From Aquabacterium fontiphilum (lineage in GTDB: Bacteria; Pseudomonadota; Gammaproteobacteria; Burkholderiales; Burkholderiaceae_C), in NCBI RefSeq assembly GCF_009909205.1, contig NZ_JAAAPN010000003.1, positions 1 through 64,000 of the forward strand: DNA of 64,000 nucleotides, written 5' to 3'. Below, one piece after another: positions 14,733-21,655 of the stretch. A model generated the notes under the pieces. The model had not been told where the DNA came from. It was given only the letters and a program-made list of their open reading frames with translations, and did no database searches. The position numbers and the translations under genes are program-made. The stretch's first letter is position 1, and every line of letters begins with the position of its first letter.

Positions 14733-14784
14733 AACGTTTTGTGGCTAAATGATATGAGCTCGCATTATCTACTGTCCGAAGAAG

Positions 14785-14902
14785 GCCTAACTACCAAGGT
14801 AACCGGCGCCGGAGCCCGCCAGGGCGTAGGGTACAAGCAAGGGCCATGAGAATGCCGAAGGCATGGCCCTTGGTTGCGTCCGCGTTGACCTGACAGTTAG
14901 GC
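14785..14902 (-). other. attC of cassette 12
   Basis: A 118-bp majority-type site, R' gcctaac at 14785-14791, R'' gttaggc at 14896-14902. Confidence 0.95.
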
Positions 14903-14905
14903 TGG

Positions 14906-14980
14906 GGCGCGGAGTGGAAGGTTTGCGCAGCATGACAGCCTGCAGTTTTGAGTGTTGCACTACACGTGTCAATCTGCGCC
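14906..14980 (-). repeat. attC-flanking conserved element (cassette 12 copy)
   Basis: 75 bp from ggcgcgga to tctgcgcc, containing gtgttgcactacacgtgtcaa. End arms pair with one G-T. Confidence 0.75.
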
Positions 14981-14995
14981 ATTTCTCCGAAGTGC

Positions 14996-15535
14996 TCATG
15001 TTCTCGCCTTCCTAAGCTTTAGCGAGACTCTTGCGCCTATGGCCAAACCTAGAAACGGCAGCCAGACCCAAAGCAACTCTGAGAGTATGACTCGCAAGCC
15101 TGGCTCACCAAAAAAGCGACGCAGACTCAGAGGCGAGGCCTCGATGGGCCTTAGCGGTGCGAAGACCCTCTGTTCGCTGAACGGCCACAAGATTGCAGCG
15201 CCATGCCCTGCATTCGTGCATGTATCTAAGAGAGGGTGCGATGCAGCGCAGATGAAAAGGTAGAGCCATGGCCAAAAGAAAGTGCGACTGTAAGCCCGAG
15301 CATATGAGAACGCGCAGATCGTTGCTGCAATGAATGCGAATACTAGCGAGTGACTCGCTCCCCTATGCCCGAACTCGCTCTCGTAAGGTACGCCAAGGCG
15401 CAAAAGAAGCACATCTGCATCGGGGAGGATCGATAGCAAAAGGCCCAGAAACAGTAGCTTTGCAGGAAGAAGGTCTTTTCCGATTCCAATGCGAGTAGCT
15501 ATTGGAACTGCGATGTGGCTGAATACACTTGGCAT
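14996..15535 (-). CDS. Cassette 12: YdjM-type membrane metal-dependent hydrolase
   Basis: 179 residues with about four membrane segments. The pattern H at the N-terminus (FSHIAVP), LLSILPDADVLL (residues about 33-44), a GHRGASHS block (about 56-63) and SHPLLD (about 98-103) is that of the YdjM/YbcI-like membrane metal-dependent hydrolase family (DUF457). The His and Asp residues would bind the metal. In Escherichia coli the related ydjM is LexA-regulated, but no LexA site is seen here. The substrate of the family is poorly known. The gene ends just after the attC-flanking element. Confidence 0.8.
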   Translation of the reverse strand: MPSVFSHIAVPIATRIGIGKDLLPAKLLFLGLLLSILPDADVLLLRLGVPYESEFGHRGASHSLVFAFIAATICAFSYARAYSRTFFWPWLYLFICAASHPLLDTCTNAGHGAAILWPFSEQRVFAPLRPIEASPLSLRRFFGEPGLRVILSELLWVWLPFLGLAIGARVSLKLRKART

Positions 15536-15545
15536 TTTTTGGTTG

Positions 15546-15663
15546 GCCTAACTACCAAGGTAACCGGCGCCGGAGCCCTTCAGGGCGGAGGGTACAACCA
15601 AGGGCCATGAGAATGCCGAAGGCATGGCCCTTGGTTGCGTCCGTGTTGACCTGACAGTTAGGC
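15546..15663 (-). other. attC of cassette 11
   Basis: A 118-bp majority-type site, R' gcctaac at 15546-15552, R'' gttaggc at 15657-15663. Confidence 0.95.
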
Positions 15664-15666
15664 TGG

Positions 15667-15740
15667 GGCGCGGAGTGGAAGGTTTTCATAGTACGACTCA
15701 CCGCATTTTCGGTGTTGTATTTCGCGTGTCAATCTGCGGT
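15667..15740 (-). repeat. attC-flanking conserved element (cassette 11 copy)
   Basis: About 74 bp beginning ggcgcgga and ending caatctgcgg. It overlaps the 3' end of the cassette gene, whose stop codon lies at 15698-15700 inside the element. Confidence 0.7.
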
Positions 15741-16174
15741 TTATCGCTAATGGGGAACAGACCAGGCCAGCCTTCATCTGGCCTTGAGTCATGAGAGAAG
15801 CGTGCCTGAGCCTTAGCGAAGCACTGCTTTGACAAGTTGCTGAAGTCGCCTTGGTTGCGAGGGTGCTCAACATAGAAAATCACCTCCCGCGAGTTTGCAA
15901 ATACAAGTAGCGAAACAGCGTCACTAGAAAAAACAGAAGTCTTGCCCTCTAAGTCCCAGCTAAAGCCGAGTGCTTGAGCCGCGGCCTCATTGTTGGAGTA
16001 CGGGCCAAGAATACAGACCCTGCTCCATGCGTTAGGCGAGATTTTTGCCAGATTGACTAGCTTTCCGCCGGTGTCAGTGAACTGCTTTGCAATTGCGGCG
16101 GAAGTCGGATTCTTTTCAGTGCAACCAGCGATAAAGAAAATACCTGCAAGTAGCGCTATCGATGTGGCACGCAT
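15698..16174 (-). CDS. Cassette 11: predicted lipoprotein
   Basis: 158 residues; the start ATG at 16174 is chosen because upstream codons are attC sequence. The signal peptide MRATSIALLAGIFFIAGC has a lipobox with Cys18, so it is a lipoprotein. The mature part carries NLAKISPNAWSRVCILGPYS, a GFSWDLEGKT segment and SLLVFANSREVIFYVEHPR, a pattern I associate with small uncharacterised lipoproteins in mobile DNA. The last dozen residues are encoded inside the conserved attC-flanking element, so the gene was either extended into it or truncated by it. Function unknown. Confidence 0.7.
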   Translation of the reverse strand: MRATSIALLAGIFFIAGCTEKNPTSAAIAKQFTDTGGKLVNLAKISPNAWSRVCILGPYSNNEAAAQALGFSWDLEGKTSVFSSDAVSLLVFANSREVIFYVEHPRNQGDFSNLSKQCFAKAQARFSHDSRPDEGWPGLFPISDKPQIDTRNTTPKMR

Positions 16175-16179
16175 GAAAA

Positions 16180-16297
16180 GCCTAACTACCAAGGTAACCG
16201 GCGCCGGAGCCCGCCAGAGCGGAGGGCACAACAAAGGGCCATGAGAATGCCGAAGGCATGGCCCTTGGTTGCGTCCGCGTTGACCTGACAGTTAGGC
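16180..16297 (-). other. attC of cassette 10
   Basis: A 118-bp majority-type site, R' gcctaac at 16180-16186, R'' gttaggc at 16291-16297. Confidence 0.95.
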
Positions 16298-16300
16298 TGG

Positions 16301-16375
16301 GGCGCGGAGTGGAAGGTTTGTGATAAGTACATTGCCTGAAAATCGGGTGTTGCACTCTTCATGGAAATTCGCGCT
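16301..16375 (-). repeat. attC-flanking conserved element (cassette 10 copy)
   Basis: 75 bp starting ggcgcggagtggaagg and ending aaattcgcgct; the middle holds gggtgttgcactcttcatgg. Diverged in the right half. Confidence 0.6.
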
Positions 16376-16454
16376 GGGGCGCGTAGTGAAGATGTGTTCT
16401 ACCTGGTGCGGCTGCGACTAATTTTTAGTTGCTGTCATCTTGCTCATACGCAGT

Positions 16455-16751
16455 TCAATGCTCCTGGAATGTTCCATCTGAATGCCTTGCCCAACCTTTC
16501 GCGAAGATGCCGGACTCAAGGTCAAAGATGCTCTCAAACTCTTGATCCAGTATTCCATCAGTTCCAAAAAGATAGCCGTGAACGCGATGCAACCTCAACG
16601 CTAGCACCTGCTCAGATGAGTCCCAGGGGTGCTCGCCGTCATAGTACTTATCAAGCGACATGGCTGCGTTGTAAACACATTCACCTTCTTGGGTATAGCC
16701 GATGAGGATCGCCTTATCAACGATGGTGCGTGGACGTTTCATCTTGCTCAT
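16455..16751 (-). CDS. Cassette 10: small soluble protein, unknown
   Basis: 98 residues from the ATG at 16751 (a second Met three codons later, MKRPRT, is an equally possible start). The chain is soluble with no signal peptide. Visible blocks are ILIGYTQEGECVYNAAMSLDKYYDGEHPWD and LRLHRVHGYLFGTDGILDQEFESIFDLESGIF. I do not recognise a family and see no catalytic motif. The first codons overlap nothing in the neighbouring attC. The ORF is supported by cassette position and orientation more than by homology. Confidence 0.6.
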   Translation of the reverse strand: MSKMKRPRTIVDKAILIGYTQEGECVYNAAMSLDKYYDGEHPWDSSEQVLALRLHRVHGYLFGTDGILDQEFESIFDLESGIFAKGWARHSDGTFQEH

Positions 16752-16759
16752 GTTGTTAG

Positions 16760-16877
16760 GCCTAACTACCAAGGTAACCGGCGCCGGAGCCCGTCAGGGC
16801 GGAGGGCACAACCAAGGGCCATGAAAATGCCGAAGGCATGGCCCTTGGTTGCGTCCGCGTTGACCTGACAGTTAGGC
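16760..16877 (-). other. attC of cassette 9
   Basis: A 118-bp majority-type site, R' gcctaac at 16760-16766, R'' gttaggc at 16871-16877; followed by gcgaaggagagggcgtgg as in cassettes 6, 7 and 28. Confidence 0.95.
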
Positions 16878-16923
16878 TGTGGCGCGAAGGAGAGGGCGTG
16901 GAGCACACAGCGATGCCCGTGTA

Positions 16924-17400
16924 TTACTGCGTACCGCCAAGCTGGATGGAACACATGTAAGCAACTTGAGATGAGGTTGTTGAGGGGACCATCGGCATTG
17001 AGGCCGAGCCTTTATAAACGATGGCCTCACCCCTGCCGGACTTGCCCATGAACAACACGCCAGGGGGCAAGGAAGGCGCCTCATTAGGGTACTTACCCTT
17101 GAGTGCCTCAATGAGCGGACTTGCAGTGGTGCCACATGACTCACCGAGTACGGACAAGGTGCCAAATGATCCGAGGATCGTTGCGTTCTTCACGCACGCT
17201 TTATCTGTTGAGACCGGCTTCGCCAACACCATCGCTTCACCTGCGCTCCGAATCGCGCCTGATTTGACTTGTGCTTGCAGGGTCGATGAGTTTGATTTGG
17301 GACTGCAAGTTAGCAAGTCAATTAGCTGTTCATTGGGGGTGCCCGTAGCAGGGACACACACAACGCATAACAGCAGTGCATTAATCTTTGGATTGATCAT
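16924..17400 (-). CDS. Cassette 9: secreted protein, unknown
   Basis: 158 residues. The N-terminus MINPKINALLLCVVCVPATG reads as a signal peptide, so the product is probably periplasmic. Four or more Cys in the mature part (TCSPKS, KACVKN, ESCGTT, YMCSI) could form two disulfides. The region FGTLSVLGESCGTTASPLIEALKGKYP is the best conserved-looking block. I do not recognise the family. Stop is close to the attC R'' flank. No operon partner. Confidence 0.65.
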   Translation of the reverse strand: MINPKINALLLCVVCVPATGTPNEQLIDLLTCSPKSNSSTLQAQVKSGAIRSAGEAMVLAKPVSTDKACVKNATILGSFGTLSVLGESCGTTASPLIEALKGKYPNEAPSLPPGVLFMGKSGRGEAIVYKGSASMPMVPSTTSSQVAYMCSIQLGGTQ

Positions 17401-17434
17401 CTTCTCAGCCTGAAAATTTGTGTCTTTAGTGAGG

Positions 17435-17552
17435 GCCTAACTACAAAGGTAACCGGCGCCGGAGCCCGCTAGGGCGGAGGGCACAACCAAGGGCCATGAG
17501 AATGCCGAAGGCATGGCCCTTGGTTGCGTCCGCGTTGACCTGACAGTTAGGC
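17435..17552 (-). other. attC of cassette 8
   Basis: A 118-bp majority-type site, R' gcctaac at 17435-17441, R'' gttaggc at 17546-17552, with ctacaaagg in place of ctaccaagg. Confidence 0.95.
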
Positions 17553-17555
17553 TGG

Positions 17556-17629
17556 GGCGCGGAGTGGAATGTTTTGATAGTACGGCTGCCTGCATTTTCA
17601 GTGTTGCACTTCACGCGTCAATCCGCGCC
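17556..17629 (-). repeat. attC-flanking conserved element (cassette 8 copy, best preserved)
   Basis: 74 bp bounded by a perfect 8-bp inverted repeat, ggcgcgga (17556-17563) and tccgcgcc (17622-17629), with inner gtgttgcacttcacgcgtcaa containing an imperfect dyad. Confidence 0.8.
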
Positions 17630-17649
17630 GCGGTTGATATGGGCAGAGG

Positions 17650-18027
17650 TCATAGATGCTCGCACTCCAATGCTTGTGGGTTCCACTTGCCGCCACGATC
17701 GAGACACTTGTCTATGGCCAAGGCTCGTTGTGCCGGCGGCACCAGAAGCATTGAGATGGCCAATAACGCGATTGCCCAGGTGCTTCGCGCAATGCTCGGG
17801 ACTTGCTTGATAGCGCGAAAGACAGCGACGCCAAGCAGCAAGGCGCCGATGGCCCGAAAGAGACTTGCTTGCGAGCGCAACTCCCAACCGAGCTTATGAG
17901 CACTTGGCGGGCCACCGGCTATCCAAGCGCTGTAGGCAGCGTCATTGAGGTAGTACAGGCAAGCGACGACTCCAATTGCTAATAAGGCCCAACGAAATGT
18001 TTGTGCTCCGAGTCCGTTCACGCGCAT
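17650..18027 (-). CDS. Cassette 8: small membrane protein
   Basis: 125 residues from the ATG at 18027; upstream codons are attC. Three hydrophobic segments: about residues 12-28 (WALLAIGVVACLYYL), 57-72 (ALLLGVAVFRAI) and 80-95 (WAIALLAISMLLVPP). A C-terminal tail with CLDRGGKWNPQALECE has two Cys and looks like the short motif C-x-D-x-GG-x-W found at the end of several small cassette membrane proteins. Function is unknown. The gene is followed at 20 bp by the best-preserved attC-flanking element. Confidence 0.65.
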   Translation of the reverse strand: MRVNGLGAQTFRWALLAIGVVACLYYLNDAAYSAWIAGGPPSAHKLGWELRSQASLFRAIGALLLGVAVFRAIKQVPSIARSTWAIALLAISMLLVPPAQRALAIDKCLDRGGKWNPQALECEHL

Positions 18028-18041
18028 TGCTCCGTTTAGTG

Positions 18042-18159
18042 GCCTAACTACCAAGGTAAGCGGCGCCGGAGCCCCGCAGGGGCGTAGGGCACCAACACAG
18101 GCCATGAAAATGGCGAAGCCATGGCCTGTGTTGGCGTCCGCTTGACCTGACAGTTAGGC
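18042..18159 (-). other. attC of cassette 7
   Basis: 118 bp, R' gcctaac at 18042-18048, R'' gttaggc at 18153-18159, same subtype as cassettes 6 and 28 (acacaggccatg arms). Confidence 0.95.
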
Positions 18160-18568
18160 TGAGGCGCGAAGGAGAGGGCGTGGAGCCCACGGCAACCGTT
18201 CTGCGGTTCGTTGGACAACCCAGTTGCACAGACGCTCCCTTTGATGTTTTCAGAGAGTCTGCCAGATGGCTCTGCCCGGTGGAAGTGCGCCAATGGCATT
18301 TGGCTGAACGACCGATGGCGAGTGGCACTTTGGCGCCCCTGGATGTTGCGCTGACTGCCGTCGGACAGGCAGCCAGACAGGCCGACGGCATGTGGCACTT
18401 TGGTGCCTCGCGGTGATGAGCAGGCTGCCGGCGGACAGACGGCCAAAGCGAGCCGAAGCAGTAAGGCTGGCAGCGTGGCGCTTCGTCGGGTTGATGCGCG
18501 TTTTTAAGGCATCCGAAGCGCGGGGATATGGATATCCAAAGGACTTCCAGAGCCATTGTTTTCGGGGA
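18160..18568. repeat. Cassette 7: copy 2 of the three-copy ORF-poor cassette
   Basis: Closely similar to 731-1139 and 18687-19095, and directly adjacent to the latter, so a tandem duplication is likely. The plus-strand frame 18180-18416 (78 codons) has a shorter, altered C-terminus (HFGASR). No minus-strand gene ends before the attC. I cannot say whether the unit is coding. Confidence 0.75.
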
Positions 18569-18686
18569 GCCTAACTACCAAGGTAAGCGGCGCCGGAGCC
18601 CCGCAGGGGCGTAGGGCACCGACACGGGCCATGAAAATGGCGAAGCCATGGCCTGTGTTGGCGTCCGCTTGACCTGACAGTTAGGC
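18569..18686 (-). other. attC of cassette 6
   Basis: 118 bp, R' gcctaac at 18569-18575, R'' gttaggc at 18680-18686. Confidence 0.95.
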
Positions 18687-19095
18687 TGAGGCGCGAAGGA
18701 GAGGGGGTGGAGCCCACGGCAACCCGGCCGTGGTTCGATGGACAACCCAGTTGCACAGACGCTCCCTTTGATGTTTCCAGAGAGTCTGCCAGATGGCTCG
18801 GCCCGGTGGAAGCGCGCCAATGGCGTTTGGCTGAACGACCGATGGCGAGTGGCACTTTGGCGCCCCTGGATGTTGCGCTGACTGCCGAAGGACAGGCAGC
18901 CCTCAAGGCCGATGGCGTGTGGCACGTTGGTGCCGCGCGGTGGTGAGCAGGCTGCCGGCGGACAGACGGCCAAAGCGAGCCGAAGCAGTAAGGCTGGCAG
19001 CGTGGCGCCTCGTCGGTTTGGTGCGCGTTTTTAGGGCTTCCGACGCGCGGTGATACCGATATCCAAAGGACTTCCAGAGCCTTGGTTTTTGGGGA
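18687..19095. repeat. Cassette 6: copy 3 of the three-copy ORF-poor cassette
   Basis: Same unit as cassettes 7 and 28. The plus-strand frame 18707-18946 is 79 codons with the same length and ends (GVWHVGAARW) as in cassette 28, while differing at several residues. It lies antisense to the array direction. Coding status is unresolved. Confidence 0.75.
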
Positions 19096-19212
19096 GCCTA
19101 ACGCCCAAGGTAAGCGGCGCCGGAGCCCGATAGGGCGGAGGGCACCAACACTGGCCATGAAAATGGCGAAGCCATGGCCAGTGTTGGCGTCCGCTTGACC
19201 GCCGAGTTAGGC
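19096..19212 (-). other. attC of cassette 5
   Basis: 117 bp, R' gcctaac at 19096-19102, R'' gttaggc at 19206-19212. Confidence 0.95.
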
Positions 19213-19242
19213 TGGTGGCAAATGATTGACATTTCGCGCTGC

Positions 19243-20271
19243 TTATTCGTCAAGGTTGCCCTCCTCTCCGGAGTCAAAACCGAGGTTTGCGAAAATTTCC
19301 TCGGAGATGCGCCTATTTTCTTCTATGGGCATTGATAACCATTCAGTCATCTCGTTTAGGCCTTGCCAATGCCGCATCATGAATTCCGCCACTGGCTTTG
19401 TTTCGTACTCCAGCCTTTTTCTCTCGGTAAGAGTAGAGCGGCCGTTGGGCCACCAAACTTTCGTTTGGCACAATGCAAATGTTTTGAGGGTGTGTGAGGA
19501 TGGATCGGTTCGCGCGAAGAAAAATAGTTCCGGCAAGGCGCGCGCTAATATTGGTATATATCGCCTTACTTCTTCTATCTCGAATAGCTCCCGGACATCT
19601 TTGTCGTAGCCATGGAAAGAGATTTCCACCTTGCCTTGACTACTATAGGCAAGCTCTTTGGTCGTCCGTAGGCGATCAAAGAACGACCGAGCTGATTGCG
19701 TGTCCTGGATTACTATCTGTGGTCTATCAATGACAAATACGATAAATGCTGATTCTTGCAATACATTGTTGGTTGCCCAGTATTCCTCAAGCTCCGACAA
19801 GCTATCTTTAACTGGTGGAAGGATTGCATTGATAAGGGGCTTCGACGCCTCGAGCTTGTTTTCGAATGGGATTGTTGCCTTCCAGCCTGATTCTGTTTTT
19901 TGGCATTGATTTGGCTCAAATCTAGCCCAATAGCACTCACCAGAGCTTGGGTGGCATATAACTATTAATACAGGTACAGGGTAATTCGAGAGGTAGTTGA
20001 AGTGCTTCAATTCGCCTCTATAAATATAGCCCCAAGGATTTTTCTCTTGAAAGAATGACTTGCCGAATTTTATCTGCACAGCCAGCATTTGCCCTGTGAC
20101 TGTTCCATCATCAAGGACAACATCGACCAGCCCGTCAATGCCAAAATCGTGCTCTTGGTGGTTTCTTTTGAAAATCCATCCAAAAACTTCGTTGAATACC
20201 CTGGAGACAACATTGACACCGTTCTCTCCTTTTTTTGCGCTATTTGAGTAGCTGGGGAATCCTGTGCTCAT
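19243..20271 (-). CDS. Cassette 5: DUF4365 nuclease-like protein
   Basis: 342 residues. The N-terminal domain (about residues 20-170) has the DUF4365 pattern: FNEVFGWIFKRNHQEHDFGIDGLVDVV, then GQMLAVQIKFG. Asp42/Asp46 and the Gln66-x-Lys68 pair give a PD-(D/E)XK-like active site in which Gln replaces the acidic residue. A later YLSNYPVPVLIVICHP strand and YWARF fit the same fold. The C-terminal 170 residues are mixed alpha/beta and unrecognised. Known context: DUF4365 proteins are frequent in defence islands and mobile DNA, though biochemical data are limited. It is a stand-alone cassette gene beginning just after the attC of cassette 4. Confidence 0.78.
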   Translation of the reverse strand: MSTGFPSYSNSAKKGENGVNVVSRVFNEVFGWIFKRNHQEHDFGIDGLVDVVLDDGTVTGQMLAVQIKFGKSFFQEKNPWGYIYRGELKHFNYLSNYPVPVLIVICHPSSGECYWARFEPNQCQKTESGWKATIPFENKLEASKPLINAILPPVKDSLSELEEYWATNNVLQESAFIVFVIDRPQIVIQDTQSARSFFDRLRTTKELAYSSQGKVEISFHGYDKDVRELFEIEEVRRYIPILARALPELFFFARTDPSSHTLKTFALCQTKVWWPNGRSTLTERKRLEYETKPVAEFMMRHWQGLNEMTEWLSMPIEENRRISEEIFANLGFDSGEEGNLDE

Positions 20272-20274
20272 AAA

Positions 20275-20392
20275 GCCTAACTACCAAGGTAAGCGGCGCC
20301 GGAGCACCGAAGGTGCGTAGGGCACCAACACTGGCCATGAAGATGGCGAAGCCATGGCCAGTGTTGGCGTCCGCTTGACCGCACAGTTAGGC
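20275..20392 (-). other. attC of cassette 4
   Basis: 118 bp, R' gcctaac at 20275-20281, R'' gttaggc at 20386-20392. Confidence 0.95.
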
Positions 20393-20415
20393 GGCACATC
20401 GTAGCGCGAAGAGGT

Positions 20416-20754
20416 CTAGGTGGCATTGCGAAGCAGTTCCTTGGAAAAAACTTCAGTAATGACGCCATTGCCGACTACCTTCGAGCCTTCCTGCACTGTG
20501 AATCGAAAGCCGACGTGTAAACGCCCTTGTTGATACTGTGGGGCTAGCAGCCAAATGTTGGCCAGACTCGTTTGGCCTGGGTAAAGGGTGTCTGTGCCAA
20601 TGTACTCATGAGCTGCATCGTTCAATGTGCCTGCCAACCCGAAATCGTGGTTTGGGCGGTAGCCGGATACCGCGGGCCCTTGCCGACCGCCTTGCTCAGT
20701 GGAGAGGAGCGAGATCTTGGCTTGCAGATCAGGTGGACGAATGGTGATAGCCAT
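20416..20754 (-). CDS. Cassette 4: stand-alone EF-Tu domain-3-like protein
   Basis: 112 residues. The order of blocks matches the C-terminal beta-barrel (domain 3) of elongation factor Tu: ISLLSTEQGGRQGPAVSGYRPNHDF, then TLYPGQTSL, then VGFRFTVQEGSKVVGNGVITEVF (in EF-Tu: ...GGRHTPF..GYRPQFYF, ...PGD..., ...RFAIREGGRTVGAGVV). There is no GTPase domain. In EF-Tu this barrel contacts tRNA and EF-Ts. A separate domain of this type could bind EF-Tu partners or a small ligand, but this is inference. The gene starts immediately after the attC of cassette 3. Confidence 0.75.
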   Translation of the reverse strand: MAITIRPPDLQAKISLLSTEQGGRQGPAVSGYRPNHDFGLAGTLNDAAHEYIGTDTLYPGQTSLANIWLLAPQYQQGRLHVGFRFTVQEGSKVVGNGVITEVFSKELLRNAT

Positions 20755-20757
20755 GAC

Positions 20758-20875
20758 GCCTAACTACCAAGGTAACCGGCGCCGGAGCCCGCCAGGGCGC
20801 AGGGCACAACCAAGGGCCATGAGAATGCCGAAGGCATGGCCCTTGGTTGCGTCCGAGTTGACCTGACAGTTAGGC
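20758..20875 (-). other. attC of cassette 3
   Basis: A 118-bp majority-type site, R' gcctaac at 20758-20764, R'' gttaggc at 20869-20875; followed by a short fragment of the flanking element (ggcgcggagcggaa). Confidence 0.95.
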
Positions 20876-20998
20876 TGGGGCGCGGAGCGGAAATTTTGCA
20901 TGTCGCCAATCATTATGATTTTAAAGTCGTTATCTACAAATAAGGCGCCATACTTTTGAAACCAAAATTCTTGCACTGAAATTGTGGGTTGCATGATT

Positions 20999-21439
20999 TT
21001 AAAAGATCCTGCGTTTCGGGCGCGCTGCAATGATTCCTGATTGTGCGGTAGTTGGGTAAAAGAATATCAGCGCTGTATCGATCATGTCAGTGATGCGTGA
21101 GTTAAGTTCAATTGATTTGGAATCCATCCGCAGGCGCAGTTCTTTTGGGGCGTACCAGGTCAAGCGCCGCCCTTGCCCCTCTATTCTTCTGAGACGCATC
21201 ACTTGAATTGATTCAGTTTTAACTATCGAACCTTCCCGCCAGAACATTCTGCAGGCCGAATTTATGACATCCGAGATGCTGGTTCCATGCTCAAGCGCAA
21301 TAATTTCCAGCGCGTGGTGAGTGGGCTCAGGGCACAGCCAATTGGTGGGGGTTAGGTTGTTGCGGGATAGGTGTTCGTAAAGGCGTTCAGTTGATGGTTT
21401 TAGGTTTCTGAAATTTGCATATACAACATTGGTTGTCAT
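20999..21439 (-). CDS. Cassette 3: protein with two ribbon-helix-helix-like segments
   Basis: 146 residues, soluble and basic. Two segments resemble ribbon-helix-helix DNA-binding units: HHALEIIALEHGTSISDVINSACRMFW (about 42-68) and PKELRLRMDSKSIELNSRITDMIDTALIFF (about 98-127). Both show the strand-helix-helix spacing with a small residue before the second helix. If real, one chain could form an intramolecular RHH dimer and bind DNA. The gene has a good promoter and an AT-rich operator-like stretch upstream (21468-21496), unlike most cassettes. I do not recognise a named family, and DNA binding is inference. Confidence 0.6.
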   Translation of the reverse strand: MTTNVVYANFRNLKPSTERLYEHLSRNNLTPTNWLCPEPTHHALEIIALEHGTSISDVINSACRMFWREGSIVKTESIQVMRLRRIEGQGRRLTWYAPKELRLRMDSKSIELNSRITDMIDTALIFFYPTTAQSGIIAARPKRRIF

Positions 21440-21467
21440 TTGTGGCTCCGTTGGTGTGAATATATAT

Positions 21468-21496
21468 ATTTAATCACCAATCGGGGTCGTTTGCAA
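21468..21496 (-). promoter_or_regulatory. Candidate sigma-70 promoter of cassette 3 gene
   Basis: On the minus strand: -35 TTGCAA (21496-21491), 17-bp spacer, -10 TTAAAT (21473-21468), followed by an alternating AT run (atatatata) that could be an operator. The gene starts at 21439. Confidence 0.5.
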
Positions 21497-21559
21497 GTCT
21501 GTGTTAATCTGGGTTAACGGGGGGTATTGAATTTGTATTCGTGATGCAAATCACATGAG

Positions 21560-21626
21560 GCCTAACGCCATAGTTAACGGGCGGCGATGCGAAGCAGCGA
21601 CGTCCCTGTTGAACAACCAGTTAGGC
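21560..21626 (-). other. attC of cassette 2 (short, 67 bp)
   Basis: The cores are gcctaac (21560-21566) and gttaggc (21620-21626); inner ttaacggg/ccctgttgaa arms. Minority short class. Confidence 0.92.
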
Positions 21627-21655
21627 TGGGGATATGTGCGAATACGTTCATTTAT

